In this document: positions 24,301 to 36,126 of the stretch, piece after piece | Layout of the letters: every line of letters begins with the position of its first letter | How positions within the stretch are numbered: position 1 is the stretch's first letter | Source of the DNA: Leuctra nigra | Lineage: Eukaryota > Arthropoda > Insecta > Plecoptera > Leuctridae | DNA length: 64,000 nucleotides | NCBI GenBank assembly: GCA_934045905.1 | Contig: OW203768.1 | Coordinates: 1,268,316-1,332,315, forward strand | Reading direction: 5' to 3' | Made by a program: the position numbers and the translations under genes | Notes under the pieces: model-generated | The model's input: the letters and a program-made list of their open reading frames with translations, nothing else | Databases searched by the model: none | What the model was told of the DNA's origin: nothing

Positions 24301-24690
24301 GAGAGTGTCGCATGAAAAGTGACACGTCTAACATCGCGAGAGAATGTCGCATGAAGAGTGACACGTCTAACATCGCGAGAGAATGTCGTATGAAGAGTGA
24401 CACGTAACATCGCGAGAGAATGTCGCATGAAGAGTGACACGTCTAACATCGCGAGAGAATGTCGCATGAAAAGTGACACGTCTAACATCGCGAGAGAATG
24501 TCGCATGAAAAGTGACACGTAACATCGCGAGAGAATGTCGCATGAAGAGTGACACGTCTAACATCGCGAGAGAATGTCGCATGAAAAGTGACACGTAACA
24601 TCGCGAGAGAATGTCGCATGAAAAGTGACACGGAACATCGCGAGAGAATGTCGCATGAAAAGTGACACGTAACATCGCGAGAGAATGTCC
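18349..24690. repeat. 37/39-bp satellite array, about 6.3 kb, with higher-order structure
   Basis: The monomer reads ATCGCGAGAGAATGTCGCAT, then GAARAGTGRCACG, then one of three linkers: GAAC or TAAC (37-bp monomer) or TCTAAC (39-bp monomer). There are roughly 165 units. Mixed monomer lengths keep all minus-strand frames free of stops for long stretches, producing spurious ORFs up to 341 codons. Every unit has a small inverted repeat TGTCGC/GTGACA around ATGAAAA. A three-unit 115-bp period is visible at about 20.1-20.8 kb and 22.3-22.7 kb, and larger blocks repeat at offsets of 419, 1828, 2420 and 4248 bp. Confidence 0.95.
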
Positions 24691-24817
24691 AACCTTCACG
24701 CTGCTTCCTGTAGAGTGCAGCTGCAGCGATACACGAGATGCACCTCAGTCAGGTGTTACGTCATGTCAAACTCATGTTACATACAGCAATACTGCAATAC
24801 AAGATGTTTACAATATG

Positions 24818-25028
24818 AAAGGGAAAGAACGCTATAAGTCCATTTTTGGATAAAACTTTTTTACAGTGATTTTTATGAGCTTTCAGAATATAGCCTCGGT
24901 GACTAGAAAATATGGCTACAATGTCTTGAAAACGCAATTGAAATATCAATTTGTATGGAAGATAGATACAAATTTCAACATAAAACTTCGTTTATCTCAG
25001 TTTCATCCGGCGGTCTTTCGCTGTACCC
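24818..25028 (+). mobile_element. MITE of the TACAGGGAAAGAACG family
   Basis: GGGAAAGAACGCTATAAGTC at the left, GTCTTTCGCTGTACCC at the right, and the family body (TGAGCTTTCAGAATATAGCC) between. The termini are less perfect than in the 40927-41159 copy. Confidence 0.6.
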
Positions 25029-25029
25029 T

Positions 25030-25770
25030 TCAAATATCACGGTCTATTCGTAAGATTTTGATACTATAGTCTTTTATATTGAAATATGAAGCTGAATATC
25101 ATAGATCACAAAGATCTACAATAAGATGACATTTTTTTCAATGTGAAGCACACTATATTTATAAATGTTTTCATCATTTAATTTAAAGGTTATTACACAA
25201 TTAAACAAAATAATAGAAAAATAATTTGCATGCATTTCCCATTCTTTCAATTTTTGGAGAAAAATATAATGTATTTCAAATATGTAGGTAGGTATATATT
25301 ATAATCATCAGAAATTCGTCTCAGACACGCATAAGACTGACGGGGGGGGGGGGGGGCAAATGGAGGCTCTATTTTATGTTAAGATTATAACAGCCCTGCT
25401 TATTGCTAGTTTATTTATTTTGCCTAACTAAATGTTGGTGTAGGAAAATAAAATTGAGTATAATGGCAAATGAAAGGATACGACAAAAATATAATATGGT
25501 AGATTTGCATTACACAATTTCGAGCTTACTCTCTGAAAATTAAAATACACATCAATAGAGCTATAGGATGTTTAGGAGGACCTGTGACATGTCCTAAAAG
25601 GCAGGCAAATAGTACCTTAAAACTATTAAAAAAGGACCACAAAGTCCCGAAAAAGGACCAATGAAATGTTATGTTATCTAATACACTTTGAAGAACAAAG
25701 TACACTTTGAATTTCAGGAATGAATTAGGGCTAATTTTATATGTTTTGGACTTCAAATTTATGTGACTAC
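25030..25770. other. Unannotated DNA with a poly-G run
   Basis: No gene seen. A run of about 16 G lies near 25341-25356. Confidence 0.4.
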
Positions 25771-25771
25771 A

Positions 25772-26683
25772 ATAACACCCTCACCAGCACCATGTGACAT
25801 CACTTACACCATCTCCAGCACCATGTGACATCACTTACACCCTCTCCAGCACCATGTGACATCACTTACACCCTCTCCAGCACCATGTGATATCACTTAC
25901 ACCCTCTCCAGCACCATGTGATATCACTTACACCCTCTCCAGCACCATGTGATATCACTTACACCCTCTCCAGCACCATGTGACATCACTTATACCCTCT
26001 CCAGCACCATGTGATATCACTTAAACCCTCTCCAGCACCATGTGACATCACTTACACCCTCTCCAGCACCATGTGATATCACTTACACCCTCTCCAGCAC
26101 CATGTGACATCACTTACACCCTCTCCAGCACCATGTGACATCACTTACACCCTCTCCAGCACCATGTGACATCACTTACACCCTCTCCAGCACCATGTGA
26201 TATCACTTACACCCTCTCCAGCACCATGTGACATCACTTACACCCTCTCCAGCACCATGTGATATCACTTACACCCTCTCCAGCACCATGTGATATCACT
26301 TACACCCTCTCCAGCACCATGTGATATCACTTACACCCTCTCCAGCACCATGTGATATCACTTACACCCTCTCCAGCACCATGTGACATCACTTATACCC
26401 TCTCCAGCACCATGTGATATCACTTACACCCTCTCCAGCACCATGTGATATCACCTACACCCTCTACAGCACCATGTGATATCACTTACACCCTCTACAG
26501 CACCATGTGATATCACTTACACCCTCTCCAGCACCATGTGACATCACTTACACCCTCTCCAGCACCATGTGACATCACCTACACCCTCTCCAGCACCATG
26601 TGATATCACTTACACCCTCTCCAGCACCATGTGATATCACTTACACCCTCTCCAGCACCATGTGACATCACTTACACCCTCTT
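25772..26683 (+). repeat. 31-bp minisatellite, about 29 units
   Basis: The unit is ACACCCTCTCCAGCACCATG followed by TGAYATCACTT. The polymorphic base (C or T) alternates irregularly; with T the unit contains the perfect 10-bp palindrome GTGATATCAC. Units are otherwise nearly identical. One variant (CTACAG for CTCCAG) is confined to two adjacent units near 26464-26500. Confidence 0.95.
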
Positions 26684-26864
26684 CCTCTTTATGGGTCAGA
26701 CCTAGAATAATGGGAAATTTAGTGCATATAAATTGAAATGCTGAAAAATGGTTTTTTGGGGTTTTATGGGCCGCCTGGGAACCCTGTATATATCATTTTT
26801 AGACATGTCTGAACAAAAAACTAAAAATGGATATGTCCTAAACATCCTAGCCCTATACACATCA

Positions 26865-27172
26865 ATTCATAGCTTGCACGAACTTTTGTTTTATATCAGC
26901 AATGCAAAATTATTGAACTTTCCACCTGATGACGGACATTACGTTGGCACGTTGACGGGTCAGATTATAACTTTATTGAGGTAAATCGATGTATTTTTGT
27001 AATTTTAAGTTAATCCTCTTTGTACTATAAGATATCTCCGGAGCCTATACATTTTCCCAGGTACCCATTAAATATAAAATATCGTCAAAAAAGCAGAGAA
27101 TCACCGCTATTCTGCGTGCCATCAAGATGGCGGCAGGCAGCAATGAGATGACATCACGTGCAAACTATGAAT
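26865..27172 (+). mobile_element. MITE with TTCATAGYTTGCACG termini, copy A (308 bp)
   Basis: The left TTCATAGCTTGCACG and right CGTGCAAACTATGAA are inverted repeats. The body includes TATCTCCGGAGCC and a YY1-like AAGATGGCGGC. Related copies are at 50958-51234 (minus) and 59005-59626 (plus, with a LINE insertion). Confidence 0.7.
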
Positions 27173-29250
27173 ATTGTAAAGAATCGGTCTAATAAACTGG
27201 CATCTCCTCTGCACTGAGCTGTTGTTGTGGTCGATGTGGCTGCATGTTGATCGATCCAGTCGTGTTTTAATCGCGCCAGATGGAGCCATGAATCACGACC
27301 CACGCGCCGGGTCGAGATATTCATCATACGGCGGAGATTGAACAAGTCATTATCCGCCAATGACAGGAATTAATAGATCCTGGAGGAGCCTGGAGCGGGA
27401 GATTCAATTGCATCGAACACGTCGCATCGGCGCAGAATACAAAATACCTCGTGCACGGGGAATTTAATTAATATCAGATTCTTTTACGGCGTAGTAGGTA
27501 GGTAAATTAAATCTTATCAAAAAGGGTAGTAAAAATAAATTATACTAAAGTTCGTTCACGGGAGGTCGACAGAAGTTGTATTTTCTTACACTCTTGTATT
27601 TTATTTAAGAGAATGTTTACTCAACAAATAGAACAATGAGATAACATTATAGAAAGGCCAACAACCCTTTTAACCAACAACACGCCATCCATCTCATCAA
27701 ACAGAACTAAACAAATATTCTTATTTTATACTGAAATGTAATTCAAATATGTAATTTTCTGTAGTGAATTAGATCTAATGTATTCTGCTCAATCGTATAT
27801 TTCTATCTATTTTGGGCATCTCTTCAAAAACTAAAAATTGAAATAGGTAAACATAAATAATTAAGTAATCTCTATTTCATTTCAACATGAGTTATTTCAA
27901 GCAACATTTAAAATAAATAACGGTTTATTTCATTCTACGCCCGTGAAAGTTTTTTTTTTATATTTTGTAAAAATACAACATTTCTGATCTACAAATTATT
28001 AAAATAATAAACGTTAATAAAGGACCAAAGACATTGGCAACACTATAGTAAATACAAAGTAAGCTGGTTACAATAGCGTAATAAAGGGTTAAGAAACCTC
28101 CAATTGATTGCAAATGAACAGGTATTATTGGTTCGCTCGTGTGGAGATCTAACAAGCTCGATACAAGAGAAACTAATTAATTAGACTTCAGATGCATTCT
28201 TCTGCTAATGGAACACAATTATTAATTATTATTATTATAACATTGCGAGCGAGTGCCAAGAAAAATCTCACGTAAAATGCTTCACCACTCTATCTAGCAG
28301 AACAATCAAACAAGCCTTCATAATAATAATAAGTACAAAACCAAAGCGACCACATTTCACAGCCTACCATGATGCACGCGAAAAAATCCAAAATACAAGT
28401 TCCTCGTATAATGTTTTTAAAATCACTGCCCACTCTAGCCAGACGGCCACCTATTCCGTGCAGCAAGAAGGCAGAGTTGGAGAAATTTATCAATGTCATA
28501 AATTCTGCTCTGCGAACTAAAAATAAAAACATACCAAAAAAATAACAAGTACTCGTTTGAAGAAAATAACAATTATCATTTTTAAGCCGTGGAGATATTA
28601 TAGCTTGTGCGAAGGATTTATTGCGGCACGCCAAATTATTTGCACACCAGCACCAGTCGGCGTTATTTATCGCCGTCTAAAGTATGATTATAATTGTAAT
28701 GAGATCTATGCGGTGCATTAGCCGGGTCCAATGCAGCGGACGAGAATGGAATCAGAAGATGAAATTAGATTTCTTCATTAGGAAAGCCAATTACAGAAGA
28801 AGAAGTGTTGGTATCTATCAGCATTCCGACAGTCGCAACCTACAGATGATTTTAAACAGAAATTACAAATAATTTGTACAATTGAACCTGAACAAAATAG
28901 AAATAAATTCCATTATAGTACATACCTTTCAAAATGCAGGATATTTATTATATTTCCAGCTAGGAATTAAATTATGTCCTTCTACTCCGGTAATCTCAGG
29001 TGGATTGTACAACATGGCTTGGGATCAGAGCTAAGTCGAATTTATGTTGATGTTTCCGTTTCGATCTAGTAGGGAACTCTCTCTAGTTGTAGAATGGATT
29101 TAAACGTGACATATTGCAAGTATACATGCCAAGGATGCAGACAAACAAAACATTATTATTGTGTGATGAATAGTTTTCTTCGAGTAATTGATACAGAAAG
29201 ATTGATAGACATCTCCGAATTTTAAAATATATTAACCTGTTTTAAAACAG
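27173..29250. other. Unannotated unique-looking DNA
   Basis: No repeats recognised apart from short ATT runs near 28200. The minus ORF of 114 codons at 28290-28634 has no recognisable domain. A weak inverted pair GTTCACGGG (27553) / CCCGTGAAAG (27941) may bound a decayed MITE. Confidence 0.4.
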
Positions 29251-29254
29251 TAAT

Positions 29255-29400
29255 ATCGGCATTGACGTCATGGGGCTCAGCATTGCCATGGCAACAAAGT
29301 CTTCACCATGGTAACACATTGTTGTGGACTCAGAAAAGACATATCACCGGGCAGTCATACGTCACACATAGATTTCCCGCCAAAATATCCCAAGAATTTT
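29255..29400 (+). repeat. Dispersed repeat, copy A
   Basis: Shares blocks (CACATTGTTGTGGACT, CCCGCCAAAATAT, TTGACGTCAT) with 58545-58680 in inverted orientation. Contains a CRE and X-box-like CCATGGCAAC motifs. Family unknown. Confidence 0.45.
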
Positions 29401-30280
29401 CAATTTGATATTTTATGAATGAATATGTTATTTTTTCGAGTAAAAAGTGTATTTGTCATTAATTTTAGTGTTGATATTTACACATTGATACAATAAATTT
29501 AGGAGACTTCTTCGGTGTACATTATTTCATTAATAAAACAATTAAAGTGCATACCATTAATTTACAATTAATATTATTGTATTGTTCGTTGCATTGCATG
29601 ATTGCAGAACCCATTGATCCATAATTATCGTGATTTTTCTTAACAAAAACTATTTAAATCTAATTGTTTCCACAAGTTGTAGCAATGAGAAATGGCATTG
29701 TCAGCATAGAATGCGCCCTACAGTTTGAAGCTGAGGCAACGCGCAGCGCATCTGTTCGAGTCCCCGTTGCATCTGTGAACAATTGACTCGCCGTCTTGTC
29801 TCAATGACTCGGACAAGACATTGTGCTGTGACGGCAATTAGCATCTCTCATTAGCCTCGTCGCAGCATCTGCCGTGTACCAGACAGCACATCTCAAGCTG
29901 TCCCCGTCGCGTAGCAACGCCGGGTTACATCTCACGTGATAGCTGTATGGTGTTGGGAAGGAACATGATTGTTTTTTGTTTGAACATTTTCGTCAAGATT
30001 TATAAATGTTTTGAATTCGATTAATTTTCATACAAAGACAATGCGCCGTAATTTATATTGCAAAAGTCATGCATTTTAGCGACAATTGGAATTGTAAGGA
30101 ATGGAAATTTACATCGATAAAATACCGATTTTAGTAAAGTTGGTCGGAAAAAATTACAAGTTTCAATTTTGAACACAGTACCATGGGTCACCACTGGTGA
30201 CACCTCAAACCTTAAGTTTAACCAAAAATAAAATAACAAAAAAAATTAATGAAATTTTTCATTCATATTTTCAACAGGCT
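29401..30280. other. Unannotated DNA
   Basis: No gene or element supported. A GC-richer patch at 29700-29940 has no open frame of note. Confidence 0.4.
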
Positions 30281-30282
30281 TG

Positions 30283-30425
30283 TGGCTTGATGAGAAGCTT
30301 CCCTACTTATACACCACGACCGCCTCCTTCCCACCGTCCATTCTAACCTATTCTTCATCATCATCATCTCCCAATCATCATCATAATCATTCATCCGTCG
30401 CCATTAGCCTCGCTGCAGGACAGTG
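30283..30425 (+). mobile_element. SINE copy 4 (body only)
   Basis: Starts near AGCTTCCCTACTTAT, then ACCGCCTCCTTCCCACCGTC and the TCATCATC-rich tail, ending in TCCGTCGCCATTAGCCTCG. The tRNA-like head is missing (5' truncated). Confidence 0.7.
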
Positions 30426-30429
30426 CGAC

Positions 30430-32525
30430 GTTAAAATAAATTTACACCGTCGGGGCAAAATTCGTCGTTTTGGTGGTATTTTCTAGAATATTTTAACAAT
30501 AGGTAGGTAATTAGGTTATCTAATTTTATTCTGTATTGGAAATTAGTTTTCGGAGATACACATAAAAGTGTTAGATTCTGCTCTGCAACGTCGTAGAAAA
30601 GGAAGAGCAGTCGAAATGCCTATACAATGTCTACTTGCTTCACGTCAAATACCGTCTCGTCGGCGACCTTTCTACCTTTTAAATAAGACACAATCGGCCG
30701 GCTGACAATCCTCCATTACAAATTAATCTCAGAGCCCATCAAGCCCATAAATCTTACAACAAACAACAATTTAGTCAAAATACCTCACAATTTCCATCAA
30801 GTGCGGAAAAAACAAAGTCTATTGTTGCTCTCCACGGCATGTTGGATGTTTGGATCACGGCATGCTGGATGTGGCATGTAACGCGGACAGAACAATGCAG
30901 TGCATCTTCAGGAACTAATGATGAGAGAGGAGAATGCACAGCATCTTGATGGCTGAGATTAGTCCGGCAGAGGTCGCCAGTTCAGAGCCAGACATGTTAT
31001 CTTGTCGACGACAATTTCACTCCGAGATTCTATTGAATACATTTCATACGGCAGTAGTCAGTAGATTAATGTTTCTATATCGAGCTGAGCGAGAGCTAGA
31101 GGTATATTGGGATCTTTGCTCTGTACATTTCAGAAAGTCATATAATTTGCCTCCAATAGGTATAAACACAGAGTCTAGAATCTCGTGAATATTTTTTTTT
31201 ATAAATATCCTTGAGGTAGGACTGAGTGTGTTGAAATAATTTAATGTCTGATACACTTCATTTCAATTCAGAATAATCGTCCAAGAACAGAATTCATTGT
31301 ATATGAGTTCATAAATTCCAAGTGAATATAATTAACAATTGTCAAGTTACATCTAAATAAATATATGTGATCTATTTTTTTTTAAAACATTTTACTATAT
31401 TCACGAGGAAAAATTCAATTAATCTAAACTGACTCATAGAATTTAAAAAATCAAATAACCTATGTAACAATCCCATTCTACAAACTTAGATCGTTTTCCC
31501 CTTTATGTATGTTGTTGTTCTGTTGACAACCATCATTGTTAGACTATCAGTTATATTCTGTCATTACACTTTGTACTTGTCTGCCTACCTACTGTCATCA
31601 ACAAATAAATAAATCTAGATCTGTTGAAAAATGTGTGCCCTTGTCCTTGCACCTGATAAACTCCACCCGGTATATCATCTGCTTCTCAACAACATGTGTG
31701 TAATCCATCATATTGCCATTTGGAACGAATTCTTCCCCCGCCACGTTGCAGCGTGATTTATCCGATCACGGCCTCTGCGATGCATTCGCTGCGGCCGTGA
31801 CGTTGTCATGAGCAAGATGAATTGCACCGATGCAGTGAATAACCACATAAATACCGCCAGTTAGCGCGTATTGTTCACTCGATAGCAGGTACTTTGTTTT
31901 CATCAACTGAACTGTGATAATTCCACGCATGTCTATTGTCAACATTTTGTAAATATTACGCTAAACTAATACAAATAGCTTTTCCATTGCACAAAAGCAT
32001 TTCGAATTCTGAGGAAAACTAAAAGGATGGACCATTCTAACAGTTTTAAATGCACGCGTTCCTGGATGATTTACTGAGCTATGAGGGTTTTGCTGTGCAG
32101 TTTTACATGTAAAAGTGTGTTGCCATGGTGAAACGGTATTCTAGAAATTCGTATTTCTTTTCAAATTTGTGGAAATTTCAAGAAGACCGTGATTATTTTG
32201 TTTACTTTTCCAAAATGTCCCATTGTTATAAATGTCATATTCTAAACCAATGTTTGAATATTTAGTTGAGTCCTTTATGAAAGTGTTGGCACGACACGAT
32301 CTGGTGTTGTGCGCACCTCCACTGCGCAAGCTGATTAAGACGTGGCTAGTAGCAGCCCCTGGCGATGCGCGGCGCTACTTGCAGGTTAATTGCAGTTAAC
32401 CCGGACATCCATCTGCACCCAATCACCGTGTCTGCTTCGACCACGTCATGGACTCTAAACACTAACACGTTCCAACAATTCGTGTGATTTTCGTGTGATT
32501 AGACATTTTGATTGTACAAAAACAA
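30430..32525. other. Unannotated DNA
   Basis: No gene or element supported; short ORFs are unrecognised. Confidence 0.4.
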
Positions 32526-32529
32526 AAAC

Positions 32530-32720
32530 TTGTATAGGTAAAGAAAGCACCTTCCCACCTAAAAAGGATTGAGATCTAAAAGAAGGGCCAAGCAATAGGT
32601 ATTATATTGTTTAAACTTTTTCGCACTTAGAAATCGTGAAATCATTTCCCCCCAGTTACAACAGCCAAGCACAACACTAAAAACCTAACGTTGTGTCCAA
32701 ATTTGAAGAAATCAATCTAT
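32530..32720 (+). repeat. Fragment related to the interior of the hAT-like MITE
   Basis: Shares TCACCTAAAA-type, TTGAGATCTAA, TTCGCACTTA and CGTGAAATCATTT blocks in order with 3120-3290. Confidence 0.5.
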
Positions 32721-33487
32721 GTGAACCATCATTGTAAACTTTAATAAAATTTAAAAAATTTAAAGAGATAAATACAAATACTTCGAAATTTAAAAATTAA
32801 ACAAAATGTATTTAAAAAAATAAATGTTTTCAGTTTATTTAAAAGCACAACTTAAAAAATTAATTTAAACTCAAAATTAAAAAAAAAAGTGAGCGCATTG
32901 TGTCAAGAAGAAGGCAACATAAGAATATGATCAACCCTTCTTACCTCTATGATATGATGACGAAGAAGGATACGACGAAAGAAAGAAGATGACGATAAAG
33001 GAGCCGAAGAAAGACAGAAAGTGGGAAGAAGTTTGATGATGTCTGGTCGTTGTGACGCTCAAAACATTTATTATGTTTTTAAATAAAATTAGTTTTATTT
33101 TTAAATTTCGAATCGTGTATAAATTAATTTTATTTTGCATATTCCCTATTGTTGGGCCATCCAGAAAAATATTGCCGTCACATTTAATAGCTACCACAGC
33201 AATACATTTTTACCGTGTTTGCCCCACTGAGTTGGGCTTGTTGAAAATGTCTGAAGTCAGCTAAGTGAAGTCGTGCAAGGTGTGGATGTGATATGGGTCA
33301 GTCCCCACATGTCGGCTCTGATGATCTGCCAATGACGTCATCAACACACCGTGTAACTAAAACCTCGTTAGCGACCACAACCTGCGCAACACACGCGCAT
33401 GCGCACTGCAGGTGACATCAGTAGCATGGGATGAGGTTACATAACGTAGATACGTAGATACGTAGATACGAGAAAACCAATCATTTA

Positions 33488-33882
33488 GAGGCAAACGGAA
33501 GCGAGCGGGAATAGCACGGTTCGTCAGAGCGTTTTTATGAAATTTTGTCTTCCCACTAAATAATTTTAAAAAATCAGATAGTAACGACCCATAACAGCCT
33601 AATAGACTAAATAATGCCGCAAACTGGAGTTCATTATGACCTCTGGTGCGACCTCAAAGTGTTAAATACGATATTTTTAGTAAAATAATAAAAAATAATC
33701 GAATTTAACACTTTGAGGTCGCACCAGAGGTCATAATGAACTCCAGTGTGCGGCATTATTTAGTCTATGAGGCTGTTATGGGTCGTTACTATCTGATTTT
33801 TTGAAATTATTTAGTGGGAAGACAAAATTTCAAAAAAATGCTCTGAAGAACCGTGCGATTCCCGCTCGCTTCCGTTTGCCTC
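33488..33882. repeat. 395-bp near-perfect palindrome (foldback element)
   Basis: Arm 33488-33667 (GAGGCAAACGGAAGCGAGCG at its outer end) is the inverted copy of 33702-33882 with about eight mismatches by eye (roughly 95% identity). The spacer is 34 bp and itself partly complementary. There is no coding capacity. It may be a hairpin-type MITE or a palindromic duplication. Confidence 0.9.
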
Positions 33883-33954
33883 ATAAGCTTTGCACAATAG
33901 TAAGATGGATTGTTCCATTTATTGTCCCACCCACGGATTAGGCAATAACGTTCT

Positions 33955-34185
33955 GGACTACACTCCGGAGTTCCAGGGTTCGATTCCCGTCGCCATCCTT
34001 CTGACTGAGGTGATTTAGCGGTTTCCCTCAGTCGAGGGGCAAATGATAGGAAGGTTCCCTACTAATAGGCCACGACCGCCTCCTTCCCACCGTCCATCCT
34101 CACCTATTCTTCATCATCATCTCCCAATCATCATCATAATCATTCATCCGTCGCCATTAGCCTGGTTGCAGAACAGCAGTAGACA
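33955..34185 (+). mobile_element. SINE copy 5 (most complete copy)
   Basis: B box GGGTTCGATTCCC at 33976-33988. The body contains TTTCCCTCAGTCGAGGGGC, AGGAAGGTTCCCTACTAA and CTTCCCACCGTCCATCC, with a TCATCATC-rich tail and a 3' end CGCCATTAGCCTGGTTGCAG. It has the tRNA-derived head, unrelated body and simple tail expected of a SINE that borrows a LINE for retrotransposition. Confidence 0.8.
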
Positions 34186-34290
34186 AGCTGAAATAATTTT
34201 CGAGATCACTTCAAAGTTACAACTTTTATTTCAATTTAACATTGCGACAATACAGAATAAGACATGCCGATATTTTCAAAAGTGTATTAA

Positions 34291-34569
34291 GACGGCTGGG
34301 TAGTGAGTTTGACCTCGAAGAGTTTTTTAATCGATTATTATCAATATCTTTTTCCAGTGTAATTGTTAACCAAATACTAAATTTTCGAGTTCTAAATACC
34401 TGTTGGACACAATAAAACTAATAACTTATTCCAAACTATGAAATTATTTTCATTGAACTGTTCTGAATTCACGTCCATAGCCCTATTTTGTTAACAATTA
34501 CACTGGAAAAAGATATTGATAAAAATCGATTAAAAAACTCGTCAAGGCCACGCTCACTACCCAGCCCTC
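34291..34569. mobile_element. 279-bp TTAA MITE with about 83-bp inverted termini
   Basis: TTAA flanks at 34287-34290 and 34570-34573. The left GACGGCTGGGTAGTGAG and right CTCACTACCCAGCCCTC are inverted, and the match continues through ATCGATTA and TTTTTCCAGTGTAATTGTTA. A related partial copy forms part of 3330-3562. TTAA suggests piggyBac-type mobilisation (inference). Confidence 0.8.
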
Positions 34570-34574
34570 TTAAG

Positions 34575-35400
34575 CTGGTTTCTCACCCTTAGATTTCTTT
34601 GAAAAACTACTATATCGTGTATCAGTCAGGTCCAATACGTTATTCTAACAGTATTGCTCCTGGATGGTTTACTGGGTTATGGGTGGTTTACTACTAAATT
34701 TTGAAGTTTTCCTTATGAAAAGTGCAGTTTTTCATGGAAAATTGATTTCCATGGGTAATTTTTTTGCGGAAATGTCCAAGCTAAAGTCCCTCCTTAAGTG
34801 TCGAGTGTACTGCTAACCTCGAACGCACTAGCTCGAGCCTCCACTGGACATTCCCTCGCGACCAGGAACACGAAATGGAACGTGAAATGTAATTCCTTCC
34901 CGGCGCGTTATCGGCCAATCAGCGCACGCGAGCCGGTCACGTGGTGGCGTGCTAGATGCTGATTGGCTGATAGCAGTCGGGGACAACGTGGGCATCGGCT
35001 CCAGGGAATTGGGTGGAACATTATTTGAATACGGCGTTGATAATCGGGATCTTGGCTGTGCATGCAAGTGGGCGATCTATGGGCCGTGGATGCCAAGCGG
35101 AACGGCATTTATATATAAAAAAAACGTAAACGTGAATCGCGAGGACAACTAAAAAAAATCAATGTACACTTTGGAAAAAATTTAAAAAAATCACAATAAA
35201 ACATATCAAATCAAAGAAATTGAAAAAAAACACAATAAAAAATTAACAATATTTTTAAAAAATCTAAATTAAAAAAAATCAATAAATCAAAAGAAAATTA
35301 AAACGTTTTAAAATGCAATTCAATTTTAAAAAAATCAGACAAATCAGAAAAAATCAATTCGAATGAATTGGATTGGCTGAAAAAGGTTTGATGTCATCAT
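34575..35400. other. Unannotated DNA with a GC-richer patch
   Basis: 34820-35110 is GC-rich with overlapping short ORFs on both strands and no recognised domain. 35140-35370 is A-rich low complexity. Confidence 0.4.
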
Positions 35401-35404
35401 CCCA

Positions 35405-35533
35405 TAAAGTCTATCTATAGCTCTAATTGGTGAGTTCTGATGTCATTGATAATAACATGGATTTATTGTCAAGGAACCTGACCAGCAGCTAATCCGTTTT
35501 GTTCAAATAACGTTTTTACTTGGTCCAAGTGTA
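35405..35533. mobile_element. Fragment related to the 217-bp MITE family
   Basis: Shares CATTGATAATAACA, CCTGACCAGCAG and CAAGTGTAC with the 217-bp MITEs and with 47612-47733. The left half is diverged. Confidence 0.4.
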
Positions 35534-36017
35534 CACTATAGAACTTATAATCTACAGCAGTTACATTAAAATTAAATTATCACATTACATAGGAACACCA
35601 AAATTAAAATGTATATTTGATTTATTGTATCAGCCAGTAGTAAAAAATAAGTACCGAGACCATGGATTAAGATGTAAACCCGGAACCCCCGCTGGGCGCT
35701 ACCGATCCTCCGTCCCGAGTGCCTCAACCCGTCCCCGACCTATACCAACCAGCGCATTCAACTGTCTCCAGTAGTCACGTCCCGACGTCTAATTGATGCG
35801 ATTGTCCCCCGCCAGATCGTGCCTCGATCTCTATCTAGGAGGCTGTGGAAACATTCTTGTCAACAGTGTCCTCGTTCAGAAGACCGTGATTGTGCATCAC
35901 GAATACCGTGGGTGCCCAGGAAGGAGTTGCGCTTACGTCATTACGTATAAAGGATATTAACTATGTATATAATTACGAGTAATGTTAAGTCGTTAATAAC
36001 GAGTGGTGTGTTTTTGA

Positions 36018-36126
36018 AACGCGTCACGCTATGGAGTAACGATAACCCCGGAGGGCGTGCCACAAGGCGCGGTCCTGTCTCCACTACTGTACATTATACA
36101 TAGCTGCATTTTGATTGCGTTGTAAT
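36018..36126 (+). pseudogene. LINE reverse transcriptase fragment
   Basis: Translation gives TPEGVPQGAVLSPLLYI, the RT motif-B signature of non-LTR retrotransposons (GVPQG.LSPLL). The reading frame has a stop just upstream and another soon after (TAA at 36124-36126), so only a decayed fragment remains. The preceding open stretch at about 35690-35940 may belong to the same element but I cannot assign it. Confidence 0.65.

Noticed and set aside
18296..24518. Long minus-strand ORFs (up to 341 codons) with a 13-residue repeat SLFMRHSLAMLDV
   Set aside because: They are the 37/39-bp satellite read in frames without stops; frames interchange at every 37-bp unit and there is no sign of a gene.
25772..26683. 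CRISPR array
   Set aside because: Continuous 31-bp head-to-tail repeat without variable spacers, in a eukaryotic window.
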